From Actinomadura chibensis NBRC 106107 (GTDB taxonomy: Bacteria; Actinomycetota; Actinomycetes; Streptosporangiales; Streptosporangiaceae), in assembly GCF_001552135.1 (NCBI RefSeq), contig NZ_BCQP01000042.1, positions 1 through 64,000 of the forward strand: a stretch of 64,000 bases of DNA. Reading direction: 5' to 3'. The position numbers and the translations under genes are program-made. The notes beneath the pieces were generated by a model that had not been told where the DNA came from, searched no databases, and worked only from the letters and a program-made list of their open reading frames with translations. Position 1 is the first letter of the stretch, and every line of letters begins with the position of its first letter. This document shows, in pieces, positions 9,418 through 16,636 of the stretch.

Positions 9418-9510
9418 ACCCGCAGAAACCTCCGGCCGTCCCCCGACGACCGGAGCCCACCGTGACAGGCGTCAACCATCGTGCCGGGTGCCCCGATCGA
9501 CGTAGTCGAC

Positions 9511-9576
9511 GACGCAGGCCCTCTTGGTCACGCATGAAGCGTGCGGTTTCGCCTGGGGCGACCACTCGATCTTCAT
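9511..9576 (-). pseudogene. Frameshifted remnant of a ParE/RelE-type toxin gene
   Basis: Read on the minus strand, the start gives MKIEWSPQA, matching VKIEWSQHA of the intact toxin at 10583. A frame change then gives ETARFMRDQEGLR against ETMRRYMHDQKGM. Similarity stops near 9511 and no toxin core is left. The ATG overlaps the preceding antitoxin remnant stop (ATGA), as GTGA does in the intact pair. It is a dead copy of the 10.4-10.9 kb module. Confidence 0.7.
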
Positions 9577-9674
9577 TCGGGTTCGTCCAGCAGGAAGCGC
9601 GTGACCTCCTCGTGGGACATCGCCCCGGGCCGACCCTGGCTGTCCGACGTGGGTCGGGTCGGTTCCGCGCTCAT
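9573..9674 (-). pseudogene. Internally deleted antitoxin remnant
   Basis: A 33-residue minus-strand frame beginning MSAEPTRPTSDSQGRPGAMSHEE and ending in LLDEPE. Its ends align with MSVEPTGSPS and GRPGAVSHEE of the intact 95-residue antitoxin at 10867, but the whole central DNA-binding/Phd-like region is missing in frame. The flanking non-coding bases GGTCGCCAGCGTAC are also shared with the intact copy. Together with the frameshifted toxin next to it, this is a decayed duplicate. Confidence 0.7.
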
Positions 9675-9747
9675 GGTCGCCAGCGTACGCAGGCTTCTGG
9701 GCGCTGGAGTCCCGGCTGCGTGCTGGTCGCGGCCGGGGCTTCGGGGG

Positions 9748-10167
9748 TCAGAACCTTGTCATCCAGGAGAGGGTGCGGGCGAGGACGTAGTAGACCACTC
9801 CGGCGAGCGCCCAGTTGATGTAGAGCTGCTCGTCGGGGTCGTTCCGCGTGAAGACGTCGTGGAACGGGGTGGCGAGCCAGCGTCCGGCGTCGAGCGTCGC
9901 GTCCACGAGCGTGTTGCCCGGGTTGGCGTCTCCCCAGGTCAGCAGCATGCCGAGGGCGAGGATCGCGACGGCGGCCCAGCCCGCGGCCAGGATCATCGCG
10001 CTGACCGGGTTGTGCCTGCTGCGCAGCCACCGCGGCGTCCCGCGCCGCCCGGCTCCCGGCTTCGTCGGCTCCCCGGCCGCCGCCGTCCGCCGCCGCCAGA
10101 GGCTCCGCCGCGGCACCGCCTCATCCGCCGGTGGCTCCTGCCGCCTACGTCCGATATGCAAGGCCAT
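9748..10167 (-). CDS. Small membrane protein, unknown function
   Basis: 139 residues. A basic, cytosolic-type N-terminus (RRRQEPPADEAVPRRSLWRRR) precedes one strong membrane helix (SAMILAAGWAAVAILALGMLLTW, about 54-76), a polar loop (GDANPGNTLVDATLDAG...DPDEQ) and a second helix (LYINWALAGVVYYVLARTLSW). I do not recognise a named family, but the pattern is common in actinomycete two-helix proteins. ATG at 10167 has AAGGA upstream. Its promoter region contains a perfect 18-nt inverted repeat at 10288-10305 and a TTATAA box at 10275-10280, so it may be repressor-controlled. Confidence 0.72.
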   Translation of the reverse strand: MALHIGRRRQEPPADEAVPRRSLWRRRTAAAGEPTKPGAGRRGTPRWLRSRHNPVSAMILAAGWAAVAILALGMLLTWGDANPGNTLVDATLDAGRWLATPFHDVFTRNDPDEQLYINWALAGVVYYVLARTLSWMTRF

Positions 10168-10287
10168 GGCTCGCTCAGTCCTTCCGTGACTCGCTTCGCC
10201 CTAACCGCTGCCACGAACGACCCTTCGCAAACCCGCCCCCCATTCCGGACAGCCCGTAACCTTCAAATCGGCCCTTATAACGACCAC

Positions 10288-10305
10288 TTGCTCAGGTCTG
10301 AGCAA
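10288..10305. promoter_or_regulatory. 18-nt perfect operator-like palindrome
   Basis: TTGCTCAG, 2 nt, CTGAGCAA: two perfect 8-nt arms, typical in size for TetR-type repressor sites. On the minus strand it lies just upstream of TTATAA (10275-10280), a possible -10 box for the membrane protein gene starting at 10167. No adjacent regulator gene is present. Confidence 0.5.
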
Positions 10306-10313
10306 TATGGGAA

Positions 10314-10340
10314 AGGCCCCGGCTCACAGGGCCGGGGCCT
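10314..10340 (-). terminator. Terminator hairpin after the toxin gene
   Basis: Arms AGGCCCCGGC and GCCGGGGCCT (10 bp) enclose a 7-nt loop, 7 nt beyond the toxin stop. There is no clear U-run, as is usual in GC-rich actinomycetes. Confidence 0.65.
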
Positions 10341-10346
10341 AGCCGC

Positions 10347-10583
10347 TCAACTCACCGTGCGGCTTACGTGGGCGATGTAGACGATGCCGTCACTGACGCG
10401 GTACAACACCCGGTACGGCCCGACCCGAAGCCTGAAGTCTGTTTTTCCCCAGGCGAACGCCTCTGGCGGTCTCGGATTATCGAGCAGTTCGCCCACCGCG
10501 GTGGCGATGGCGTGCATGCCCTTCTGATCATGCATGTAGCGGCGCATTGTCTCCTGGGCGTGCTGTGACCACTCGATCTTCAC
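10347..10583 (-). CDS. ParE/RelE-family toxin
   Basis: 78 residues, beginning VKIEWSQHAQETMRRYM and ending with RLRVGPYRVLYRVSDGIVYIAHVSRT. This is the standard ParE/RelE fold ending: strand with conserved Arg (KTDFRLRVGPYRVLY), then IVYIAHV. Members either cleave ribosome-bound mRNA or poison gyrase; which one cannot be decided here. GTG at 10583 overlaps the antitoxin stop (GTGA), so the toxin is translated behind the antitoxin. A decayed second copy lies at 9511-9576. A hairpin terminator follows directly. Confidence 0.88.
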   Translation of the reverse strand: MKIEWSQHAQETMRRYMHDQKGMHAIATAVGELLDNPRPPEAFAWGKTDFRLRVGPYRVLYRVSDGIVYIAHVSRTVS

Positions 10584-10867
10584 TTGTCGGAGCCGAGGAT
10601 CTCCGCCATGAACTCCTCGTGGGAGACGGCGCCGGGACGCCCGGCGGCCTCCCATTCGTCCAGCGCGGCGAACGCGGCCGCAGCCTCGGCCTCCTCCAGC
10701 GCTTCCGGGGTGGCGGCCCGTTCCAGCGCTTTGAGCCTTCTGAGGTCATCCAGGGGGACGATCGCCGCTGCCTCGCCGCCTAGGTGAATGACCTCGTACT
10801 CGTCTGTCCCGGGGACGTTCGACGGGGATCCGGTCGGTTCCACGCTCATGGTCGCCAGCGTACTCAT
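10580..10867 (-). CDS. Antitoxin of the ParE/RelE module (Phd-like)
   Basis: 95 residues. The central YEVIHLGGEAAAIVPLDDLRRLKALE resembles the Phd/YefM pattern of a short DNA-binding N-terminal part followed by a toxin-wrapping acidic helix (TPEALEEAEAAAAFAALDEWEAAG), and SHEEFMAEIL at the end is typical of RelB/Phd antitoxins. It should neutralise the 78-residue toxin and repress its own promoter. ATG at 10867 has GGAGAAC 6 nt upstream; a second in-frame ATG six codons later is possible. The stop overlaps the toxin start. Confidence 0.85.
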   Translation of the reverse strand: MSTLATMSVEPTGSPSNVPGTDEYEVIHLGGEAAAIVPLDDLRRLKALERAATPEALEEAEAAAAFAALDEWEAAGRPGAVSHEEFMAEILGSDK

Positions 10868-10929
10868 GGTTTGTTCTCCATCCAGGGGGTGCCGCGGGGG
10901 CGTTGGGGCCTGTCCTCCTGGTCGAACAT
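10864..10929 (-). CDS. Possible 21-residue leader peptide before the antitoxin
   Basis: A short frame MFDQEDRPQRPRGTPWMENKP stops on the TGA that overlaps the antitoxin ATG (ATGA). The overlap would suit translational coupling. There is no good ribosome site before its ATG, so it would have to be leaderless. This could equally be chance. Confidence 0.2.
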   Translation of the reverse strand: MFDQEDRPQRPRGTPWMENKP

Positions 10930-10966
10930 ACCATCGAAGTGTGACGGACTGACTACGGTCTGTTGA

Positions 10967-11779
10967 TTAGTTGCCTTTGAAGACGGCGGGGCGCTTTTCC
11001 TTGAAGGCTCGGGAGCCCTCCTTGGCGTCTTCGGAGGCTATGACGGGCCAGCCGTGCTCGTCGGAGACCTTGAGGGCGGCCTCTTCGGGGAGGTGTTCGG
11101 TCTCGCGGTAGGTGCGCAGGATGGCCTGGACGGCGAGCGGGCCGCAGGCGGCGACCTGGTCGGCGAAGTCGCGGGCGGCGGCGAGGGCCGTGCCGTCCGG
11201 GACGATCTTGTTGATCAGGCCCATGGCGAGGGCCTCCCGCGGGGTCACCGAGCGGGCGGTGAGGAGGATGTCCATCGCGTTGGCGTAGCCGATCTGGCGG
11301 GGGAGGCGGATCGCGGAGCCGCCCATCGGGAAGAGGCCGCGCTTCGCCTCGTAGAGGCCGAGGGTGGCGCTCTCGGCGACGACGCGCAGGTCGGTGCCGA
11401 CGAGCAGTTCGGTGCCGCCCGCGACGGCGTAGCCCTCGATCGCGCAGATCAGGGGCTTGGTCGGACGTCCCTCGCGGAGCAGCCCCTTCCAGTGGAAGTT
11501 CGGGATCTCGGCCATCCGCTCCCGGATCCGGGGGTCGGACGGCTGCTGCGCCATCGCCTTCAGGTCGGCGCCCGCGCAGAAGGTGCCGGCGGCGCCGGTG
11601 AGGATGCCGACACGGACGTCCGGCGTCTCGGACATGTAGGTCCAGGCGTCCGCGAGGCCCACCAGCATGGCGGAGCTGAGCGCGTTGCGCGCCTCGGGAC
11701 GGTTCATCGTGACGGTGACGACGTGGCCGTCGCGCTCGACGATGCAGTGCTCGGTGCTGATCGGCAGCCGGTCCGCCAT
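10967..11779 (-). CDS. echA19: Enoyl-CoA hydratase/isomerase, EchA19-like
   Basis: 270-residue crotonase. Oxyanion-hole motifs are present: AGTFCAGADLKAMA (about 63-76) and IEGYAVAGGTELLVGTDLRVV (about 113-133), followed by EAKRGLFPMGGSAIRLPRQIG, where the crotonase Glu of the catalytic pair falls in the AKRGL region. The last third (PLAVQAILRTYRETEHLPEE, SEDAKEGSRAFKEKRP) reads like mycobacterial EchA19, which hydrates a steroid side-chain enoyl-CoA; I base that on recall, not a search. ATG has GGAGGACCC upstream. It is divergent from an acyl-CoA synthetase, with two KstR-like boxes between them. Confidence 0.85.
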   Translation of the reverse strand: MADRLPISTEHCIVERDGHVVTVTMNRPEARNALSSAMLVGLADAWTYMSETPDVRVGILTGAAGTFCAGADLKAMAQQPSDPRIRERMAEIPNFHWKGLLREGRPTKPLICAIEGYAVAGGTELLVGTDLRVVAESATLGLYEAKRGLFPMGGSAIRLPRQIGYANAMDILLTARSVTPREALAMGLINKIVPDGTALAAARDFADQVAACGPLAVQAILRTYRETEHLPEEAALKVSDEHGWPVIASEDAKEGSRAFKEKRPAVFKGN

Positions 11780-11803
11780 GGGTCCTCCAGCGTGGATGTC
11801 AAA

Positions 11804-11819
11804 CGAGAACAGATTCTAG
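11804..11819. promoter_or_regulatory. KstR-like box A, echA19/fadD intergenic
   Basis: CGAGAACAGATTCTAG lies 25 nt upstream of the crotonase ATG. Compared with the idealised palindrome CTAGAACGTGTTCTAG it keeps the AGAAC and TTCTAG arms, with one changed G in the core GTT. Degenerate, but one of a pair. Confidence 0.4.
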
Positions 11820-11858
11820 TTAAGGTGATCCCCGGCCGGTAGGGCTTGATATGCAAAA

Positions 11859-11874
11859 CGAGAACGTGATCTAC
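11859..11874. promoter_or_regulatory. KstR-like box B, echA19/fadD intergenic
   Basis: CGAGAACGTGATCTAC matches 13 of 16 positions of CTAGAACGTGTTCTAG. It lies 62 nt upstream of the acyl-CoA synthetase start, 40 nt from box A, so the pair could control both divergent genes. Confidence 0.4.
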
Positions 11875-11935
11875 TTTTGCCCGCCGGGGCGTCCGCCGGG
11901 GGACGGCGCTCACCGTGGTCATCGAGGGAGATCCG

Positions 11936-13495
11936 ATGGGGTCATTGGGCTTTTGGCGGCTGGCGCAGGCCGATCCCGGGTGGGTCGCGGCCGTCGACCC
12001 GGACGGGACGGAGCACACCGCGGGCGAGTTGCTGTCCCGCGCGAACCGGCTCGTCCACGGGCTGCGCGGGCTCGGCCTGGAGGCGGGCGACGGGTTCTGC
12101 GGGCTCGTGCCGAACGGGTCCGAGGGACTGGTGCTGTACCTCGCGGCGCTCCAGGCGGGCTGGTACTACACGCCGGTGAACTGGCACCTGACCGGGCCGG
12201 AGATCGGGTACATCGTCGCCGACAGCGAGGCGAAGGCGTTCTTCGTTCACGAGCGGTACGCGGCGGAGGGCGCGCGGGCGGGCGAGGAGATCGAGGCGCA
12301 CCGCCGGTTCGCGTTCGGGGACGTCGACGGCTTCCGCCCGTACGGGGACCTGGTCGACGGGCACCCCGACACCCTCCCCGACGAGCGGACCAACGGCGCG
12401 ACCATGCACTACACGTCCGGGACGACCGGCCGCCCGAAGGGCGTCAAGCGCGCCCTGATGGGCATCGACCCGGACGACAGCGCCGAGCTGATGACGTTCC
12501 TGCTGAGCTTCTTCGGCATCACGCCGGGACGTCCGGCCGGGGGCGAGCACGAGGCGCACCTGATCACCTCGCCGAACTACCACACCGCCGTCACCCAGTT
12601 CGGCGGCACCGCCCTGCACATGGGCCACACCCTCGTCTACATGGACAAGTGGACCGCCGAAGACACCCTCAGGCTCATCCAGGACCATCGCGTCACCAAC
12701 ACCCACATGGTCCCGACCCACTTCAAGCGTTTGTTGGCGCTGCCGGAGGACGTCCGGTCCAGGTACGACGTGTCGAGCATGAAGCACGCGATCCACGCGG
12801 CGGCGCCCTGCCCCGTGCCGATCAAGCAGCGGATGCTGGACTGGTGGGGCGACTGCATCTGGGAGTACTACGCGGCGACCGAGGGCGGCGGGACGATCGC
12901 GAGCCCCGCCGACTGGCGCGCCCACCCCGGCACGGTCGGCAACGCGTGGCCGATCAGCGAACTGCTCATCGTGGACGACGACGGGAACCCCGTCCCGAAC
13001 GGCACTCACGGCACGATCTACATGAAGATGGCCGGGGTCGAGTTCGAGTACAAGGGCGACGAGGAGAAGACGAAGAAGAACCGGCTCAAGGACTTCTTCA
13101 CCGTCGGCGACATCGGCTACCTGACCGACGACGGGTTCCTGTTCTTGTCCGACCGCAAGGCCGACATGATCATCTCGGGTGGCGCGAACATCTACCCGGC
13201 CGAGATCGAGAACGAGATCGTCCTGCATCCGAAGGTCGCGGACGTGGCCGTCTTCGGCATTCCGGACGACGAATGGGGCGAGCAGATCAAGGCCGTCGTC
13301 GAGCCCGCCGAGGGCGTGGCGCCCGGTCCCGAGCTGACCGCCGAGATCCTCGCCTCCCTGGAGGGACGGCTCGCCAGGATGAAATGGCCGAAGTCCATCG
13401 ACTTCATCGAGACGATGCCGCGCGAGCCGAACGGCAAACTGCTCAAGCGCAAACTCCGGGAGCCGTACTGGAAGGACCGAGACAGTGCCATCTAG
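11936..13495 (+). CDS. Acyl-CoA synthetase (FadD family)
   Basis: 519-residue ANL adenylating enzyme. P-loop-like motif YTSGTTGRPKGVKR (about 160-173), adenine-binding YYAATEGGG, GDIGYLTDDGFLFLSDRKADMI with the hinge Asp/Lys, and the C-terminal catalytic Lys in PNGKLLKRKLR. It activates a fatty or steroid-derived acid via an acyl-AMP to the CoA thioester; the chain or ring specificity is not readable. ATG at 11936 is chosen since GAGGGAGA sits 5 nt before it; a GTG 21 nt upstream lacks such a site. Its last 11 nt overlap the OB-fold gene, so it heads a tight operon running to the FadD19-like gene. Confidence 0.87.
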   Translation: MGSLGFWRLAQADPGWVAAVDPDGTEHTAGELLSRANRLVHGLRGLGLEAGDGFCGLVPNGSEGLVLYLAALQAGWYYTPVNWHLTGPEIGYIVADSEAKAFFVHERYAAEGARAGEEIEAHRRFAFGDVDGFRPYGDLVDGHPDTLPDERTNGATMHYTSGTTGRPKGVKRALMGIDPDDSAELMTFLLSFFGITPGRPAGGEHEAHLITSPNYHTAVTQFGGTALHMGHTLVYMDKWTAEDTLRLIQDHRVTNTHMVPTHFKRLLALPEDVRSRYDVSSMKHAIHAAAPCPVPIKQRMLDWWGDCIWEYYAATEGGGTIASPADWRAHPGTVGNAWPISELLIVDDDGNPVPNGTHGTIYMKMAGVEFEYKGDEEKTKKNRLKDFFTVGDIGYLTDDGFLFLSDRKADMIISGGANIYPAEIENEIVLHPKVADVAVFGIPDDEWGEQIKAVVEPAEGVAPGPELTAEILASLEGRLARMKWPKSIDFIETMPREPNGKLLKRKLREPYWKDRDSAI

Positions 13496-14429
13496 CACGG
13501 GGCGATCTGAGGTCAACCACGTCCTGGAATTCCCGGGCGGTTACACGCGCTCGGTCGGCCCGGTGATCGGACGGTTCCTCAGCGAGCTGCGCGACGGGCG
13601 GCTGGTCGGCGTCCGGACGGCGGCGGGCCGGGTGCTCGTCCCGCCGTCCGAGCACGACCCGGACACCGGCGAGGACGTGACCGGCGAGTTCGTCGAGGTC
13701 GGCCCGGCCGGGACGGTCACGACGTGGTCGTGGGTGCCGCGCCCGGCGAAAGGGCATCCGCTGGACCGCCCGTTCGCGTGGGCGCTGGTCCGGCCGGACG
13801 GCGCCGACACCGCGCTGCTGCACGCGCTCGACGTCGGCGTCTTCGCGGAGGGCGCGAAACCGCCGCGTTTCCTCAAGACCGGAATGCGCGTGCGGCCCCG
13901 CTGGCGCGCCGAGCGCAATGGCGGGATCGGCGACATCGAATGCTTCCAGCCCGAGGTCACGATGGTGAACGCGCCGACGCGCCTGGAGTACTCGCTGAAA
14001 GGCGGGAAGGCGCTGCAGCGCTTCCTTGAGGGCATTTCGCAGGGGAAGATCCTCGGCCACCGGTGCCCGGTGTGCGAGCAGGTCATCGTGCCGATGAAGG
14101 GGCTGTGCCCGCGCGACGGCGTCCCGACGACGGAAGAGGTGGAACTGCCCGACACCGGCACCGTCACCACGTTCGCGGTCAACAACATTCCCGATCCGCG
14201 CGCGCCCGAGGTGCCGTTCGTGTCGGCCTACGTGCTGCTGGACGGCGCGGGCCTGACGATGCTCACGCTCGTCGCGGGAATTCCGGCGGACCAGGTGCGG
14301 ATGGGCATGCGGGTGAAGGCGGCGTGGCGCCCGCGCGAGGAATGGGAGCCGAGCATGGGCAACATCAAATGGTTCGAGCCGCTCGACGAACCGGACGTCC
14401 CGTTCGAGCGGATCAGGGAATACACATGA
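13485..14429 (+). CDS. Two-domain OB-fold (DUF35) thiolase partner
   Basis: 314 residues. The C-terminal half is a classic DUF35 unit: a zinc-ribbon GHRCPVCEQVIVPMKGLCPRDG (three Cys, fourth position replaced by Asp) followed by an OB-fold (TGTVTTFAVNN, VSAYVLLDGAGLTML, GMRVKAAW). The N-terminal half (about 35-160) repeats an OB-like pattern (GTVTTWSWVPRP, FAWALVRPDGAD, GMRVRPRW) without the ribbon. DUF35 proteins pair with thiolase-like enzymes, completing their CoA site, as in Ltp2-ChsH2. Order and length match M. tuberculosis Rv3521, as I recall it. The GTG start lies in the end of the upstream synthetase; the stop overlaps the next ATG. Confidence 0.85.
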   Translation: MPSSTGRSEVNHVLEFPGGYTRSVGPVIGRFLSELRDGRLVGVRTAAGRVLVPPSEHDPDTGEDVTGEFVEVGPAGTVTTWSWVPRPAKGHPLDRPFAWALVRPDGADTALLHALDVGVFAEGAKPPRFLKTGMRVRPRWRAERNGGIGDIECFQPEVTMVNAPTRLEYSLKGGKALQRFLEGISQGKILGHRCPVCEQVIVPMKGLCPRDGVPTTEEVELPDTGTVTTFAVNNIPDPRAPEVPFVSAYVLLDGAGLTMLTLVAGIPADQVRMGMRVKAAWRPREEWEPSMGNIKWFEPLDEPDVPFERIREYT

Positions 14430-15475
14430 CGCGCGAGATCGCCGTGGTCGCGTTCGCGCAGACCCGCCACAGCGCCGAGGACGAGGGCCTCGCCGAGATC
14501 GAGATGCTCGCCCCCGTCATCACCGAAATAAAGCAGAAGACCGGCCTCCGACAATTCGGCTTCACCTGCTCAGGCTCGTGCGACTACCTCGCCGGGGCGC
14601 CGTTCGCGTTCGTGTCGGCGCTGGACGCGGTCGGGGCCTGGCCGCCGATCTCGGAAAGCCACGTCGAAATGGACGCCGCCTGGGCCCTGTACGAGGCGTG
14701 GGTCAGACTGCTGCACGGCGACATCGACACGGCGCTCGTCTACGGGTTCGGGAAATCGTCCCAAGGAGATCTGCGCACGATCCTCACCCAGCAGCTCGAC
14801 CCGTACTACCTGGCGCCACTCGGAATCGACGCGGTATCGCTAGCCGCGCTCCAAGCCCGCGCCTATCTCGAAAGGTCGGGCGCCACCGAGGACGACCTGC
14901 GCGCAGTGGCGGCCCGTTCTCGCCAGGCCGGACGCGGCAACCCCTTCGCCCTCCACCTGCCCGACCCCGAAGGCGACGAATACGACGTCGCCCCGCTGCG
15001 CCCGTACGACGTCGCGCCCATCACCGACGGGGCGGCGGCGATCGTCCTCGCGTCCGGGGACAAGGCGCGTGAGCTGTGCGAACGTCCCGCCTGGATCACC
15101 GGGATCGACCACCGCGCCGAGCCGCACTCGCCGGGCGTCCGCGACCTGACCCGCTCGGAGTCGGCGCGGATCGCGGGCGAGAAGGCGGGCGCGGCGGGCG
15201 TCGAGGTCGCCGAGCTGCACGCGCAGTTCAGCCACGAGGAGCTGATCCTCAAGGAGGCCCTCGGCCTGGACGACCGCGGCGGCGACGTCGCCGTCAACCC
15301 GTCGGGGGGCGCGCTGTCCGCGAACCCGATGATGGCGGCGGGCCTGATCCGGATCGGGGAGGCGGCGTCCCGGATCCACGACGGGACGGCGGCGCGGACG
15401 CTCGGGCACGCCTCGTCCGGCCCCTGCCTCCAGCAGAACCTCGTCTGCGTGCTGTCGGGAGAAGAGCATGGGTGA
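14426..15475 (+). CDS. ltp4: Thiolase-like lipid-transfer protein, Ltp4-like
   Basis: 349 residues of thiolase fold, shorter than degradative thiolases. FTCSGSCDYLAG places a Cys near the usual nucleophile site, and the C-terminal catalytic block reads NPSGGALSANPMMAAGLIRI ... GHASSGPCLQQN. The text SHVEMDAAWALYEAW and ALVYGFGKSS matches, from recall, the mycobacterial Rv3522 (ltp4) type found beside Rv3521 and Rv3523. Such proteins act as SCP2-type thiolases or retro-aldolases on steroid or acyl-CoA side chains, in complex with DUF35 partners. ATG overlaps the OB-fold stop by 4 nt, and its 3' end overlaps the next gene by 8 nt, so the three are a translational unit. Confidence 0.84.
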   Translation: MTREIAVVAFAQTRHSAEDEGLAEIEMLAPVITEIKQKTGLRQFGFTCSGSCDYLAGAPFAFVSALDAVGAWPPISESHVEMDAAWALYEAWVRLLHGDIDTALVYGFGKSSQGDLRTILTQQLDPYYLAPLGIDAVSLAALQARAYLERSGATEDDLRAVAARSRQAGRGNPFALHLPDPEGDEYDVAPLRPYDVAPITDGAAAIVLASGDKARELCERPAWITGIDHRAEPHSPGVRDLTRSESARIAGEKAGAAGVEVAELHAQFSHEELILKEALGLDDRGGDVAVNPSGGALSANPMMAAGLIRIGEAASRIHDGTAARTLGHASSGPCLQQNLVCVLSGEEHG

Positions 15476-16625
15476 GCGTTGCGCGATCATCGGCGTCGGG
15501 CAGACGGCCTACAGGTCGAAGCGGCTGGACGTGTCGATGCCCGGGCTGCTGCGCGAGGCGGCCCGCCGCGCCCTCGACGACGCGGGGCTGACCTGGACGG
15601 ACATCGACGCCGTCGTGGTCGGCAAGGCGCCCGACCTGTTCGAGGGCGTGCTGATGCCGGAGACGTTCCTCGCCGACGCGCTCGGCGCCGCCGGGAAACC
15701 GATCATGCGGGTGCACACGGCCGGGTCGGTCGGCGGGTCGACGGCGATCGTCGCGGCGGGGCTGATCCAGGGCGGGGTGCACGAGCGCGTCCTCACGATC
15801 GCGTGGGAGAAGCAGTCGGAGTCGAACGCGACGTGGGCGCTCACCGTCAACTCGCCGTTCACGACGTCGCTGGTCGTCGGCGCGGGCGGCTACTTCGCCC
15901 CGCACATCCGCGCCTACATGCGCCGGTCGGGCGCGCCCGACCACATCGGCACGCTCGTCGCCGTCAAGGACCGGGAGAACGCGCTCAGGAACCCGTACGC
16001 GCACCTGAAGATCCCCGGCATCTCCCGCGAGATGGTCGAGTCGACGCCGATGCTGTGGGAGCCGATCCGCTACCTGGAGACGTGCCCGTCCTCGGACGGC
16101 GCCTGCGCGATGGTCCTGGCCTCGGAGGACGCGGCGAGGAAGGCCCCGGCGAAACCGGCCTGGGTGCACGGGACGTCGATGCGCTCCGAGCCGATGATGT
16201 TCGCCGGACGCGACTCCGTCAGCCCGCGGGGCGGCAAGGACGCGGCGGCCGACGTCTACCGGCAGGCCGGGATCAGCGACCCGCGCCGCGAACTCGACTG
16301 CGCCGAGGTGTACGTCCCGTTCTCCTGGTACGAGCCGATGTGGCTGGAGAACCTCGGCTTCTGCGGCGAGCACGAGGGCTGGAAGCTCACCGAGGCGGGC
16401 GCGACGGCCCTGGACGGCGACATCCCGTGGAACCCGTCCGGCGGCGTGTTGTCGTCCAACCCGATCGGCGCGTCCGGGATGATCCGGTTCGCCGAGGCGG
16501 CCCTCCAGGTGCGCGGGCTGGCGGGCGACCACCAGGTGGACGGCGCCCGCCGCGCGCTCGGCCACGCCTACGGCGGCGGCGCCCAGTTCTTCGCGATGTG
16601 GATCGTCGGCAGCGACAAGCCCTGA
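15468..16625 (+). CDS. ltp3: Thiolase-like lipid-transfer protein, Ltp3-like
   Basis: 385 residues, thiolase superfamily. N-terminal CAIIGVGQTAYRSKRLDVSM, central VHTAGSVGGSTAIVAAGLIQGG (the position of the nucleophile Cys is occupied by AGSVGG, so no obvious acyl-Cys), IAWEKQSESNATWAL, and the C-terminal PSGGVLSSNPIGASGMIRFAEAALQV ... ALGHAYGGGAQFFAMWIVG. The pattern agrees with mycobacterial Rv3523 (ltp3) as I remember it. The absent Cys suggests an aldolase-type or scaffolding role with Ltp4 and DUF35 rather than classic thiolysis; this is inference. ATG lies inside the upstream gene with GGGAGAAG before it. Confidence 0.83.
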   Translation: MGERCAIIGVGQTAYRSKRLDVSMPGLLREAARRALDDAGLTWTDIDAVVVGKAPDLFEGVLMPETFLADALGAAGKPIMRVHTAGSVGGSTAIVAAGLIQGGVHERVLTIAWEKQSESNATWALTVNSPFTTSLVVGAGGYFAPHIRAYMRRSGAPDHIGTLVAVKDRENALRNPYAHLKIPGISREMVESTPMLWEPIRYLETCPSSDGACAMVLASEDAARKAPAKPAWVHGTSMRSEPMMFAGRDSVSPRGGKDAAADVYRQAGISDPRRELDCAEVYVPFSWYEPMWLENLGFCGEHEGWKLTEAGATALDGDIPWNPSGGVLSSNPIGASGMIRFAEAALQVRGLAGDHQVDGARRALGHAYGGGAQFFAMWIVGSDKP

Positions 16626-16636
16626 GGGGGCGCCCG

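Larger units (their letters stand above)
9418..9747. other. 330-nt spacer holding only toxin-antitoxin debris
   Basis: Between the nitronate monooxygenase and the membrane protein gene, nothing with plausible coding character was found apart from the two remnants listed separately. 9418-9510 shows no recognisable element. Confidence 0.6.

Noticed and set aside
9541..10380. A 279-codon plus-strand frame across the toxin debris and membrane protein gene
   Set aside because: Antisense composition; the minus strand has a two-helix membrane protein with a ribosome site.
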